Positions 23,200-32,644 of a stretch of 64,000 nt of DNA are shown here, piece after piece. The position numbers and the translations under genes are program-made. Every line of letters starts with the position of its first letter. Within the stretch, counting starts at the first letter, position 1. The stretch comes from Paenibacillus vietnamensis (GTDB lineage Bacteria > Bacillota > Bacilli > Paenibacillales > Paenibacillaceae), in the NCBI RefSeq assembly GCF_020169515.1, contig NZ_JAHMHW010000002.1:496001-560000 (forward strand). The letters are read 5' to 3'. The notes beneath the pieces were generated by a model. It searched no databases. It was not told the DNA's origin and saw only the letters and a program-made list of their open reading frames with translations.

Positions 23200-24474
23200 C
23201 TAAATCAAGAATTTGCTGAAATCAATTGCTGCAGCTGCGTCAATAAACCCGGATTGATTCGGATGGACGCCATCGGCCGTCTTACCTGCTTTCCAGATCC
23301 CGCTGTCACGAGCCGTCTCAAGTGCGTCGGCAACGTCGAAGTACCCATCAATGTGCGCGGGCATGCTGCGGATCCACGCATTCCATTGCGCTCGTTTGCT
23401 ATTTGCTCCAGCCTCGAAATACTGTACAGGTGTTTGGTTTCCGGTAGTAGCCCAGCTGTCCGTGCTGGTCGTCCGGTTGGTGCATGTAACATGCCAAACA
23501 TCAAGACCGCGCATTCTTAGTTCTTCACAAAGAGCTACTACATACGATTGCTTCGTAGCAAGTGCAACGGCATTGTTGATATCGTTTGTGCCGTAATTTA
23601 CAACTGCATGCGTATGATATTTTGCGAGCATGATTCGAATGCGGTCCGTTTTATTAACCAGGGAGTCTGCCTCAGTTCCTTGTCGTGCGATATTCGTGTA
23701 TGGATAATTTCCAAAAGGACCATTTAGTGCCCGGACTAGATATCCCATGTCATTAGGAGAATCGCCTTGACCTGCAACGATAGAATCTCCAACCATCAAG
23801 ATCGTTGGCACAGGATCGGATTGGATGCCTGTAATTAAAATTGGATGATATCCGAACTCGAAAATATTAGACATGGCTGCCCCGGCGGTAGCATCAGATC
23901 CTGCTGCCTTCTGATCCCCGTTTGCGGCGATCGTCGTTAAGCCAACCGGCCACTTTTGTCCAAGGGATGCGACCGACACATATGTCCGCACGTAAAAGAC
24001 TACACCTTTCGGTAGGGTGAGCGCCAGCGGATCGGATTCGATAATGGCGCCCGGCTTAATGACAGTGCTTCTTTCCTGACCAAAATAGACAGGGAAATAT
24101 AGTGTGGAGCCGTTCGGTGCGGTATATTCGATGCTCGCCTTGACCGTAATATCATTGTCTCCCGGCAGATCGCCGCCAATCTCAGCTCGGAAGTTTCCGA
24201 ACACCAGCGCCGGATCATAGCAATCACAGCCTGCTGTGTACTTATAGCGGTACGTCGCGGATGTTTCGGTACCGGGCGAAAGGCCGCTCTTGTAAACCTG
24301 CCCACGGGTCCCGACGCACATTCTACGGATGACGTATTCGCCTTCTTCCGGCTTGCCGGTTGCAAGCCCCATCCTGCGCAGCCGCCTAGCATGCGCCCCC
24401 GTTGCTTCAATCTCTTGACCTTTGGCGTATGCCTTGCGCGTCTTCGAATCGTAAAAACTTTTCTTTGCTCTCAT
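23200..24474 (-). CDS. tail-associated SGNH/GDSL esterase
   Basis: The 424-aa product has a C-terminal SGNH hydrolase: block I MVGDSIVAGQGD (nucleophile Ser), block III-like NYGTNDINN and block V DGVHPN (catalytic Asp/His). The first 40 residues (AKKSFYDSKTRKAYAKGQEIE, ARRLRRMGLA) form a separate small module that reappears in the 83-aa head-region protein at 34815-35066. The middle is beta-rich. It stands at the end of the tail gene block, before holin. It probably de-acetylates or de-esterifies host wall polymer during adsorption or release. Confidence 0.8.
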   Translation of the reverse strand: MRAKKSFYDSKTRKAYAKGQEIEATGAHARRLRRMGLATGKPEEGEYVIRRMCVGTRGQVYKSGLSPGTETSATYRYKYTAGCDCYDPALVFGNFRAEIGGDLPGDNDITVKASIEYTAPNGSTLYFPVYFGQERSTVIKPGAIIESDPLALTLPKGVVFYVRTYVSVASLGQKWPVGLTTIAANGDQKAAGSDATAGAAMSNIFEFGYHPILITGIQSDPVPTILMVGDSIVAGQGDSPNDMGYLVRALNGPFGNYPYTNIARQGTEADSLVNKTDRIRIMLAKYHTHAVVNYGTNDINNAVALATKQSYVVALCEELRMRGLDVWHVTCTNRTTSTDSWATTGNQTPVQYFEAGANSKRAQWNAWIRSMPAHIDGYFDVADALETARDSGIWKAGKTADGVHPNQSGFIDAAAAIDFSKFLI

Positions 24475-24509
24475 ATTGCACCTCCATAGTTAAATTAAAA
24501 AGGCCCCGC

Positions 24510-24653
24510 CTAAGCGAAAGCCCCGTATACTTGCCCTGTAATCGTTTCGTATTGCTCTGGCGTAATCTTATTCCCAATGACAAATGTTGCGACATTGGCA
24601 TCTGTATAGCGATCGGCGTCATAATGCCTCTTTACTGTTGCATACCAATCCAT
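24510..24653 (-). CDS. xkdX: XkdX-like phage protein, 47 aa
   Basis: The product MDWYATVKRHYDADRYTDANV...NKITPEQYETITG matches the XkdX pattern (PBSX and many siphoviruses), where it lies among tail-fibre genes. It starts at 24653 just after the 91-aa gene. Function unknown. Too short for the usual gene threshold, but the motif is distinctive. Confidence 0.82.
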   Translation of the reverse strand: MDWYATVKRHYDADRYTDANVATFVIGNKITPEQYETITGQVYGAFA

Positions 24654-24656
24654 TAA

Positions 24657-24932
24657 CTAAATCACCCCCTTTTCAACGAGTTCCAGCAGCAGCGCTGCGT
24701 GTTCTGATTCTGATTGCTCGAGCCTTATCTGCGTTTCGACAAGTTCCATCGCAAGAAGGGCCGATTCGTTTTCAAGCTGCTCGATGCGGAGCTGTTCCGG
24801 CGTCGGCTGTGGTGGTTCTGGTTCTGGCGGCACATAGTCTGGATTGTATGGAGTCTCAACGACAACCGTGCCCTTGCGCGTTGTGATCTCGGTGACAAGG
24901 TATTGTTGCCCGTCGCGTTCGATAATGTTCAT
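24657..24932 (-). CDS. XkdW-like tail region protein, 91 aa
   Basis: The product starts MNIIERDGQQYLVTEITTRKG, has a Pro/Glu-rich centre (YVPPEPEPPQPTPEQ), and ends in a coiled coil (RIEQLENESALLAMELVETQI). Position between a tail fibre and XkdX is that of XkdW-type genes. No enzymatic motif. Confidence 0.55.
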   Translation of the reverse strand: MNIIERDGQQYLVTEITTRKGTVVVETPYNPDYVPPEPEPPQPTPEQLRIEQLENESALLAMELVETQIRLEQSESEHAALLLELVEKGVI

Positions 24933-24944
24933 GCCGTCACCCCC

Positions 24945-26747
24945 TTAGTCCAGAAGCGCCAGAACGCGCGCCTGGTAATCGAATGAAACTTGCGACGAAT
25001 TAGCAACGTTTTTCAATCTTATTACTGCCGATGTTGAAAACGGCATTGGACTTGTCATGTTGACCATTTGCCTATGGCTTGAATCACTAGCAGACAGAAA
25101 ACCACGCCCCCCGGCTAGTTCCTGTACGGCAAAAGGCTGAGAACCGCTGTCATAAAAAAGCGGGAAAACAACTCCATCGAGCACTATTTCCACGCCATAC
25201 ATGGGATTACTACCACCGCTTGTATAGTCCTGTATTTTCACTTCCGTAAGGAGACCGGAACCGCTAATAGATACCACATTCGCCGTCGCGTCTTGCGCCA
25301 GGCTTCCCGTTGATCCCGAATTGTTATAGGCATACGGCGTACGTCCTGTATAATCGCTCAATCGCTCCCACCCCACTCCATCTGTCGAATATTCCATATA
25401 ACCATTCGTGTTCCTAAAGTGGAACCCGTCAACGCGGTCGGCGTTCCAGTTCGTAACAAGCGTTTTACTTGTCACTACTGCCGGAGCCGTCCCGTCTGCT
25501 TGGGTCAGCGTCAGCCGCCTAAGACTCGCGTCACCGTTCACGTCACGCTTAACAAGAGCGTTCGCCGTCGCTGCATTCGTTGCCGCGTCAAGCAGGCCAT
25601 GCGCCCAGGATATGCCCGTTTCAATCGCGTTCATGACGGCTGCCGTGATTGGCGTGCCCGCCTGCGTGATAATCCCCGGCGATTGGGTGATTGTGTAGGA
25701 TTGCATAGGCAAGAAGGCGGTCGCGCTTGATCCGAGCTCGAGCTGCGGATTTGTGAATGTGAAGGTGCCGGCTGCTTGGCTCGATAAGACAATCGTCGTA
25801 TTTGTACTCACGGCAGTAAAGGTTCTCGGGTTAGTGCCGCCGGAGAAAATTTGCGTACCCGATACACCAACGCCGTCATATGCTCTGAACCTGTAATTGG
25901 AATCAGCGCTGCCGAATACTGCGGATATAGTATAACTTTGCCCCGGTACAGTCTGAACCGTTACATATGATTGTTGGTTGCTCACCGTCGCATTAAGTTC
26001 CAAAAAATAATCCGCAATCGGCACCGAGTTAGCGCTCATGTAGACCTCGAGCTCTACAAAATCGGTGTTGATGGTGCTGGCGGTTGTCGTCGCCGCGTCC
26101 GCGTAGGCGAGCCCATGAATAAATCCATTTACGTCAATGTAGCTCGTTGCGTCCGTCGTAGTGCGAGTGATTAAGGCAACCGTCGCGCTCGTGTGTGATG
26201 CCACATTAGTCGCCCAAGTGCTTGTAGCATTACGCCACAAAGCGAAGTATGCCTTATTCCCGGCCGGCCCGCTGCCGTACCCGTGCCAATTACCTGTCAA
26301 CTTGGTAACGTTCGCCTTCAACCATGCAACCGCGTCGGCCGTCGTCATTGTGTTGAGCGGTATGCCATAGGTGCGGGTTACGTGTTCGATAAGGTTAAAG
26401 GAAAACCGATGAAAAGCAATATTGCCCGTACCGCCAAATGTGTTTGTTTGAATTTGTGCGTCAAGTGCAAAAAGCTTGGAATAACTGCCGCCGAAGTTCT
26501 CACTCAATGCAGGCGACGGCAATGAAGAGGCTGAACCTGCTAGTGCAAGGTGCGGCTGTTCTGTCGTACTCCCTGTTACTTTTCCGTTAAAATTCGCTTG
26601 CTTCATCCTCGTGTTTTCGTGTAGCGTCCACGCCAGATCATTAAAAGGCGGCAATAAGTTTTTGTCGCTGCCGCCGTTACTCCGCACATAGAAGCGCCGA
26701 GCGTATTGAACGGCCCTGTCGAGCCATGTTGTCGGTGTATAAGCCAT
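24945..26747 (-). CDS. tail fibre / receptor-binding protein
   Basis: The 600-aa product starts AYTPTTWLDRAVQYARRFYV, is Thr/Ser/Ala-rich and beta-rich. A CBM-like central part carries TVPGQSYTISAVFGS and TNPQLELGSSATAFLP, which resembles carbohydrate-binding jelly rolls of phage fibres. A segment ITAAVMNAIETGISWAHGLLDAA is helical, and a C-terminal head domain follows. It lies between tail-tip genes and XkdW/XkdX, so it is likely the host-recognition fibre. Confidence 0.7.
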   Translation of the reverse strand: MAYTPTTWLDRAVQYARRFYVRSNGGSDKNLLPPFNDLAWTLHENTRMKQANFNGKVTGSTTEQPHLALAGSASSLPSPALSENFGGSYSKLFALDAQIQTNTFGGTGNIAFHRFSFNLIEHVTRTYGIPLNTMTTADAVAWLKANVTKLTGNWHGYGSGPAGNKAYFALWRNATSTWATNVASHTSATVALITRTTTDATSYIDVNGFIHGLAYADAATTTASTINTDFVELEVYMSANSVPIADYFLELNATVSNQQSYVTVQTVPGQSYTISAVFGSADSNYRFRAYDGVGVSGTQIFSGGTNPRTFTAVSTNTTIVLSSQAAGTFTFTNPQLELGSSATAFLPMQSYTITQSPGIITQAGTPITAAVMNAIETGISWAHGLLDAATNAATANALVKRDVNGDASLRRLTLTQADGTAPAVVTSKTLVTNWNADRVDGFHFRNTNGYMEYSTDGVGWERLSDYTGRTPYAYNNSGSTGSLAQDATANVVSISGSGLLTEVKIQDYTSGGSNPMYGVEIVLDGVVFPLFYDSGSQPFAVQELAGGRGFLSASDSSHRQMVNMTSPMPFSTSAVIRLKNVANSSQVSFDYQARVLALLD

Positions 26748-27152
26748 TTAAACGGTCCACCCTTCTCCGCACGTAGTAGCCCCACAATAACGGAAGCTTT
26801 CATAAACCAAAAAGCCGGTTTCCAGCAGCATCATGACGTTCTGCTCAAGCCGGATCGCGTCCTCCGGTGTGAACGGTTTGCCCGATACCCAAGTGACCGC
26901 GCCAGGATAGCCGACCGGAGTCATAAAAGCCGATCGTATTGCTTCAAGATTCTGCTCAATGCGGTTGATGCTTGATAAATAATCAACGTGCGCCTGCGTC
27001 CGGTTCGTGATTGTCGTCAGCACTGGCATAGCATATTGAATACTGTTTAGATAAATCACGACCTCGGCCGTGTTGTTTTCAATGCGGTTCCAATCTTCCG
27101 CGTTGATCGAATCGTCCGAGGTCCAATCGAGTTTAGGAGCGATCCACGCCAT
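26748..27152 (-). CDS. tail/baseplate-associated protein, 134 aa
   Basis: The product begins AWIAPKLDWTSDDSINAEDWNRIENN and repeats a similar logic later (TPEDAIRLEQNVMML). These short 'DWNRIE' modules are common next to siphovirus tail fibres and probably mediate fibre attachment. It overlaps the tail-tip gene stop by one base. Confidence 0.6.
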   Translation of the reverse strand: MAWIAPKLDWTSDDSINAEDWNRIENNTAEVVIYLNSIQYAMPVLTTITNRTQAHVDYLSSINRIEQNLEAIRSAFMTPVGYPGAVTWVSGKPFTPEDAIRLEQNVMMLLETGFLVYESFRYCGATTCGEGWTV

Positions 27153-28726
27153 TAGTTCGGTGCCCCCTTTGCTTCCGTGCGAGCCTGCAGATATCCCTGG
27201 TAAGTTAAATCCGTCTTGGTAATCATTCCGCTCGTATCGTCGCCGTAGCTGTTTTCGATGTCGATAACGTCAGCCAACTCGTGCGCAGGGTTGCCCCGCC
27301 AGTTCATCGAATACTTTGCCCGGAATTGCTTTTGAGCCATGATCCAGTTTGCGACATCGGTCGCGACGGTCGAAGTGTTGATGAGTGTGTTCTTTTCGAG
27401 TTTGATCGTATCGCCCAGGTCAATGCCCACCGCTGTCACGGTAGATATGCCGGACGTATTAAGGTTGGACCAGTAAGTCACCTCGACTTGTTTTGTCACG
27501 CGCTCAAGTTCGATCTTAGGCTCATTGTAAGCATTGTCGAAGTCTACTCGATCAGCAGCCGTCCCGAAGGAAACGCGCTTGAAGGTGATCGTATTGTTCC
27601 GCGTAACAAATAAGTTGCAGCGGCCGGCGATGGCTATCATTTGCAGCAGGGTCCGGCAATCCGTCTTTTCGGCCATGGAGTTAGTCGTTATCGAATTTAG
27701 TGCCGGGTCGATGCTATAATTCTCGATGCCGCATTGCCCAAACACCTGGACGGCCAGAGCGCCCAATGACTTGCTGCTCGCTGTAAGTTGCTCATAGGTG
27801 TAATTCGCCATCAAGTCGAGGTTCGTCCGGGCGGTGAAAGTCGCTGTAAGCGAGCCTTCTTCGCTCGTCCATTCCCACAAGAGGTAATTGCCAAGGCGTA
27901 TATATTCAATCCAGCCGCCGTTGACCGGCACGCCGAGCTCCGCAATGACCTGCTGCCGTTGCTGCAAGTATTTATAAAAGCCAGTCGGGTTAAGGATATT
28001 GAAAAGCCGATCCGAGTTATCGACCGTAAAGCGGAATTCCGGCGACGGTAGAAGGCCGCTCGTCATGTCCATTTCCTCAATCATGTTGAAGGAAATGAGG
28101 GAATCGTCGGTGTACACTTCGACAATTCCAAAATCAATCTCCATGACTCGGGCGCGGCGGTTGCCGACGTTCCACTTGCTTATAGAGACAACGATCTTTC
28201 TATAGTTCAGCAATTGGCCGAGCGGAACGACCAGCGCCTTGTTATTGCCGGTAACCGTCACGGTATCAATCACAGCATCAGCCGCAGTATAAGCCGTCAC
28301 GGTGTAATCCGTCGCATACTCGTCATTAAATTGGTCAAAGGTGATCGTCAAGCCCGCGCTGCTGTGATCCCCGCCGAATACGATCGTAATTGTTTGCGGA
28401 GTGGTGAAGGTGCCGTCAGCGTTACAAATGGCGCTGCTGATGTATCCGACCTCGCCATTGTTGGCCGGCGTCACGTCGTCCGGAAAAGAAAAAGAGCCAT
28501 CCAGCCGGAACCGGTCCTGCTCATTCGTGGCCAGGTTCCATGTTGCCGATCGTTCGTTATTGTTGAGCTGCGCTTTTTGGCTCAAGGTCGCCAGCTCCGT
28601 CGATGTCGTAATGCTTGATACGTCCTCGGCTGCCGTGACATCAGATATATCAAAGGTGACGCGTCCAATGATCCGGCGCTCGTCCGCATAAATAGCATCC
28701 TTATACGGTTGTGTTACTGGATACAT
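27152..28726 (-). CDS. tail tip / tail-associated protein
   Basis: The 524-aa product starts YPVTQPYKDAIYADERRIIGRVTFDI. Its core (DMTSGLLPSPEFRFTVDNSDRLFNILNPTGFYKYL) and C-terminal half (DCRTLLQMIAIAGRCNLFVTRNNTITFKR, ADVIDIENSYGDDTSGMITK) match siphovirus tail-tip hub proteins. No peptidase motif is visible. It follows the distal-tail gene, the normal order. Confidence 0.75.
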   Translation of the reverse strand: MYPVTQPYKDAIYADERRIIGRVTFDISDVTAAEDVSSITTSTELATLSQKAQLNNNERSATWNLATNEQDRFRLDGSFSFPDDVTPANNGEVGYISSAICNADGTFTTPQTITIVFGGDHSSAGLTITFDQFNDEYATDYTVTAYTAADAVIDTVTVTGNNKALVVPLGQLLNYRKIVVSISKWNVGNRRARVMEIDFGIVEVYTDDSLISFNMIEEMDMTSGLLPSPEFRFTVDNSDRLFNILNPTGFYKYLQQRQQVIAELGVPVNGGWIEYIRLGNYLLWEWTSEEGSLTATFTARTNLDLMANYTYEQLTASSKSLGALAVQVFGQCGIENYSIDPALNSITTNSMAEKTDCRTLLQMIAIAGRCNLFVTRNNTITFKRVSFGTAADRVDFDNAYNEPKIELERVTKQVEVTYWSNLNTSGISTVTAVGIDLGDTIKLEKNTLINTSTVATDVANWIMAQKQFRAKYSMNWRGNPAHELADVIDIENSYGDDTSGMITKTDLTYQGYLQARTEAKGAPN

Positions 28727-28734
28727 GCCGCCAC

Positions 28735-29085
28735 CTACTTCTCAATAAAATTCATTTTGACGTCCTTGTACCGCATGACGCCATTAATAAAATCCAATGC
28801 CGGAGCCGTTCGGTCACCAGCGTAAAACGTCGCCGTGCGGGAGCTGTTCGTTTTCGGATTGAGGTATGTTACCTCGAAAAAGTTCGCCCCTACAGCCGTC
28901 AGTAGCGTCGAAAGCTCCGTCGGTGAAAGGTAAATCCAAGAAAGCTCGATCTTGTCCTTGGTCGCGATGAGTTCCTTAATCATGGAGCCGCGCGCGTTCC
29001 GCTCGGCCTTGGTGATGTCCTGAATAGTAACGATATAGGTCGCGGGGTCCGGCATTGGCACCCCGTTAATGCTTAAAAGAGCCAT
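28735..29085 (-). CDS. distal tail-like protein (DUF6711 type)
   Basis: The 116-aa product begins ALLSINGVPMPDPATYIVTIQDITKAERNARG and ends MRYKDVKMNFIEK, the pattern of small distal-tail proteins between tape measure and tail tip in Gram-positive siphoviruses. It likely forms the ring closing the tail tube. Confidence 0.7.
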   Translation of the reverse strand: MALLSINGVPMPDPATYIVTIQDITKAERNARGSMIKELIATKDKIELSWIYLSPTELSTLLTAVGANFFEVTYLNPKTNSSRTATFYAGDRTAPALDFINGVMRYKDVKMNFIEK

Positions 29086-29097
29086 CCGAAACCCCTC

Positions 29098-31860
29098 CTA
29101 TGTGGTCCGCAGCATGGACGATCCCAGGCGGTTGCTTTCCCCCGTTGTATAAGGCTGAATAGCCCGCGCAATCTCCACGCCGCTGATTTGTATGATCGTG
29201 TCACCCTTGCCACCCTGCTGCATCTGCATGGCCGTCATGACCGCCGTGCCGAGCGCCGATGCGATTTTGTCGGTAAAACTCGTGTTCTCAAGCGGAACAA
29301 TCATTTCCGCGCCTGCTTCTCCGGCGATGTAATTGCCCATGTTCGTCTTGCCATCGACGACGCCGCCGCGTGCGAGCTCGGGAATCCTAGGCATTTTCGG
29401 CATAGAGAAACTGAAAGCAGGCGTAAGTTCTTTGTCGCCAACCTTTAGCGCCGGAATGTTGATGCTAAACGAATTGACTTTATCAATAAAGCCGTTCACC
29501 GACCTAATGACGGAATTGACTTTCGCTTTTACGACGCCGACAATATCCTCAAAGATTTCCTCCGTCTCTTTCTTGATCGCCTTCCATACGGTCGAAATGG
29601 ACGTTTTTACACCGTTAAAATCAAGATTGACGATTTTATCCCATTGCTCGGAAACGGCCTTTTTGATGTTTTCCCAAGGAACGCCGACCCCGTCTTTGAT
29701 GTTGGTCCAAACGGTAGCAACGGACGTTTTCAGGTTGTCCCACTTAATAAAATCCTTGAACTCATCCCACTTATCAGAAACGGTCTGCTTGATCGTATCC
29801 CAAGCGGTTCCGGCTGCCGTGTCGATGGCCGTCCACCGGTCGGACACCCACGTTTTCACGTTATCCCATTTAACAAAGTCCTTTAAGGTATCCCATTTGT
29901 CGGATACGGTCTTCTTGATGTCTTCCCACGACGTTCCAGCAGTCGTCTTGATTGAGTCCCAACGGTTCGAAACCCAAGTTTTGATGTTATCCCAGTTAAC
30001 GAACGTTTGAAATGAGTCCCATTTTTCAGAGACGGCGGTCTTGATTTTTTCCCACTTTTCCCCGGCATCTTCCTTAATTTCGCCCCACTTCATGCCGATA
30101 GCTGTTTTGATTAGGTCATAATAAGGGCTGACATCTTTTTTGAGGTCTTCCCATGTTTGAGTTACGACGACGTTCGCGGCCTTCCAGTAAATGCCCGCGT
30201 CTTCCTTGATCTCCTTCCACTTGCCGGAAACCTTGTCTTTGATGTAATTTACAAAGTCCATGGCTTCGATCTTGGTCGGGTCGCCGTATGCTTTGATGTC
30301 CTCGCGCATCCCCTTCCAGGCTTCTCCGAACTTCTCGCGGAACTCACCGAACTTGTCGGCCCAATCGCCATTAAAAATGCGAATGAACCCTTCTGTCGAT
30401 TCGCCTATTCCGGCTACCCAGTTTTCAAAGCCTGTAAAGAATTTATCGAAGTCAAGGGCGAGAACGCCGTCAAACATTTGCATAACACCGGCCCAGCCTT
30501 CGAACGTACCGGAAAGCAATTGAACGTCAGAAATGCGGGCTTTCATGAACTGATGGCCCCAATTCTTAGCCAACCAACCGGATATTTTTTCAATAACCGG
30601 ATTGTTTGCCAGGTCAGAAACGGCTTGCGTGAACTTGCCGAATGAGTCGGCTAAGTCGTCCCATTCTTCAGCGAATTTCTTGATGTTGCCTACGCCGAGA
30701 ATTTCCTTGATCGCTTTCTTGAAGTCCTCGGCCGCTTTCTTCGCCTTATCGGAAATTTCAAAGATCCCGCCATCATTGGCGCCCAGATCGTTTAAACCTA
30801 ACCCGCCTTGGATGTCTGCAACCGGAAGCTCGTCTTCCTCGCCCGCGCCGCCTTTGTCCGGCTCTTGAAGCTGGTTGACCTCGTCAAAGCCCATGACTTG
30901 CCGCGATGCTTTAGCCGCTTCCTTGCCGGCTTTCTTAAAGGAATCACCCAGGCCATCCACCGCGCCCGATTGTGCATCTATAGCAGCCGTTTGGCCGTTG
31001 CTCGCCTTGATGTTTGCTTTCGGGAATAGGGCTCTCATGATACCGGCGATGTGTAAAAACACGACCTCAACCGCCCGCGCAAGCCTGGTTAGAAGGGGTA
31101 AGGCAATATTGAGGATTGGGAGAAATGCTTGGCCGAGAGCCATCCTGGTATCACTCAAAGCAGCAATAAATCCGCCCTTGAGCAAAGCCGTGTTCTGCGC
31201 TATCTCGGTGCCAAAGTTTTTTGTTGTTTGCTCGAGTATGTGGTGATACAAAATTGTTTTTTGCATCCCCATGCCTAACTCGGCCCATGGCGCATTATTC
31301 GCCAGCTCTTTATAGGCTTTCGATTGTTGCAAAGCAGCAACGCGGACATCGATGCCGAGTTCGGCTGCGCCGTCCTGCTCCTGGTTCATGGCGGAGCGCA
31401 TCCGTTCGGATATTTCCGTCATTTCCATACCATTATTGCTTCGGATGACCGCCGCAGCTCTAATCAGGTTTGTCGTCTTTTGAAGTAGATCCTTTTCGTC
31501 CTTGGCAATGGATTTAAGACGTATTGAAAAGTCGTTCGCCATCTCCGCCGTTTGCAGCTTAGAAAAGCCCATAACGTCACCAACGGTTTGCTGCCACTTC
31601 TTAAAGTCGCCCATACTCCTGCCCAATGTGCGGCTCAACGTGCCCATAAGAGCCTCGAATTTGATCGCGTCATTGACCGCAGCATTCAAGCCGATACCGG
31701 CTCCGAGCGTAGCAAGTGCCGCACCGATGCCTAACATCGTACTTCGGATGCCAATGCGGAACTTTTCGAGGTCGTTCTGTGCATTGTTAAGCTCCCGGCG
31801 CATTGACGAGAAGTCGGCGCCCGCACGAATTAATAACTGACGTATAACCGGGCCTGCCAT
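29098..31860 (-). CDS. tape measure protein
   Basis: The 920-aa product starts AGPVIRQLLIRAGADFSSMRRELNNAQ behind GGAGGG (upstream in-frame codons overlap the tail chaperone gene). The N-terminal third is helical with a Gly/Ala hydrophobic segment (MLGIGAALATLGAGIGLNAAV). Residues about 545-775 hold tandem Trp-rich repeats of about 41 aa (VSDKWD..KDFVKWDN.KTWVSDRW). A C-terminal helical end follows. It sets tail length and crosses the host membrane on injection. It is the longest phage gene. Confidence 0.92.
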   Translation of the reverse strand: MAGPVIRQLLIRAGADFSSMRRELNNAQNDLEKFRIGIRSTMLGIGAALATLGAGIGLNAAVNDAIKFEALMGTLSRTLGRSMGDFKKWQQTVGDVMGFSKLQTAEMANDFSIRLKSIAKDEKDLLQKTTNLIRAAAVIRSNNGMEMTEISERMRSAMNQEQDGAAELGIDVRVAALQQSKAYKELANNAPWAELGMGMQKTILYHHILEQTTKNFGTEIAQNTALLKGGFIAALSDTRMALGQAFLPILNIALPLLTRLARAVEVVFLHIAGIMRALFPKANIKASNGQTAAIDAQSGAVDGLGDSFKKAGKEAAKASRQVMGFDEVNQLQEPDKGGAGEEDELPVADIQGGLGLNDLGANDGGIFEISDKAKKAAEDFKKAIKEILGVGNIKKFAEEWDDLADSFGKFTQAVSDLANNPVIEKISGWLAKNWGHQFMKARISDVQLLSGTFEGWAGVMQMFDGVLALDFDKFFTGFENWVAGIGESTEGFIRIFNGDWADKFGEFREKFGEAWKGMREDIKAYGDPTKIEAMDFVNYIKDKVSGKWKEIKEDAGIYWKAANVVVTQTWEDLKKDVSPYYDLIKTAIGMKWGEIKEDAGEKWEKIKTAVSEKWDSFQTFVNWDNIKTWVSNRWDSIKTTAGTSWEDIKKTVSDKWDTLKDFVKWDNVKTWVSDRWTAIDTAAGTAWDTIKQTVSDKWDEFKDFIKWDNLKTSVATVWTNIKDGVGVPWENIKKAVSEQWDKIVNLDFNGVKTSISTVWKAIKKETEEIFEDIVGVVKAKVNSVIRSVNGFIDKVNSFSINIPALKVGDKELTPAFSFSMPKMPRIPELARGGVVDGKTNMGNYIAGEAGAEMIVPLENTSFTDKIASALGTAVMTAMQMQQGGKGDTIIQISGVEIARAIQPYTTGESNRLGSSMLRTT

Positions 31861-31876
31861 AAATAGCCCTCCTTTC

Positions 31877-32260
31877 TTAGTAAACTGTGCCGCCCATGGC
31901 CGCGTTAACTCGCTTGATTTCCTCGAGCATATCTTCAGCCGTCTGCGGCTTCTTCGGTCGCTTCGGCTTGTCGCCTTTAAGCACCTTTTCAAGCGACGGC
32001 ATTTTCTTGACGCGCTGCCAGTGAGCGGTTAAATACGCCTGTGTTACAGCTGTTTCGTCTTTCATCTTCTCTCGCTTGCCGTACTGCTCCAGCAGCAAAA
32101 AGAGCTCCCAAGGCGTCATCATGTTGTATTCACTCAACGTCACTCCGACAGTGAAAGCCGACTTGAGAGAAGTCTCCCAACAAAACGGTTTTACTTCTTC
32201 GCCGTCGCTCGTCTCGTTGCCCGGTTCGGCTTCGACGGAGTCGCTTCCGGCAGTTGGTCG
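31877..32260 (-). CDS. tail assembly chaperone, downstream (T-like) frame
   Basis: This frame is entered by -1 slippage from the G-like gene; it has no good start of its own (a GTG at 32143 lacks a ribosome site). It continues without a stop from 32260 through EEVKPFCWETSLKSAFTVG and TLSEYNMMTPWELFLLLEQYGKR to MGGTVY. That downstream sequence is typical of chaperone T-parts. The fusion (complement of 32260-32580 joined to 31877-32260) would be 234 aa and bind the tape measure protein during tail assembly. Confidence 0.8.
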   Translation of the reverse strand, partial: RPTAGSDSVEAEPGNETSDGEEVKPFCWETSLKSAFTVGVTLSEYNMMTPWELFLLLEQYGKREKMKDETAVTQAYLTAHWQRVKKMPSLEKVLKGDKPKRPKKPQTAEDMLEEIKRVNAAMGGTVY

Positions 32261-32580
32261 TTTCCCGCTGCACCGCCCATGGAAATAGTCAGAGCTTCAA
32301 ACATTTTTTTGTGTAGGTATGGATATGCCGGATGAGGTGCACAGTCAAGAATGTCCTCCATCATTTCCATGGTCAGTTCTTCACCGATTTCCTTTGCATG
32401 GTTCTGTAATCCGTAGAAGTAAATAAGCTCAAGGTCATTTTCACTGAATCCCACGCCACCTTCCAATTCCTCCACGCTTTTATTAAGCTCCGCACCGATC
32501 CGCTTCAGTGCTTTGTGTCCGAAACGCAATTCGCGCTTTTTATCAAGGTCAACTATTACAACGTCGTTGTTATTAGGCAT
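32191..32580 (-). CDS. tail assembly chaperone, G-like
   Basis: The 129-aa product starts PNNNDVVIVDLDKKRELRFGHKALKRIG behind GGAGGGG. It precedes the tape measure gene and follows the tail tube gene, the standard chaperone position. A GGGAAAC heptamer lies 70 nt before its stop, in the proper frame for -1 slippage. The C-terminus after the slip site (DQLPEATPSKPNRATRRATAKK) is basic and disordered. Confidence 0.82.
   Translation of the reverse strand: MPNNNDVVIVDLDKKRELRFGHKALKRIGAELNKSVEELEGGVGFSENDLELIYFYGLQNHAKEIGEELTMEMMEDILDCAPHPAYPYLHKKMFEALTISMGGAAGNDQLPEATPSKPNRATRRATAKK
32260..32266 (-). other. programmed -1 frameshift site GGGAAAC
   Basis: On the minus strand the codons are GCG GGA AAC, giving the slippery heptamer G-GGA-AAC of X-XXY-YYZ form. 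After a -1 slip the frame runs open for 128 codons through the T-like part. Confidence 0.82.
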
Positions 32581-32644
32581 TGAATACCCCTCCAAATGGA
32601 AATAGGACCAGAACGCGAACGCCCTGGCCCATGGTTAGTTTAAA

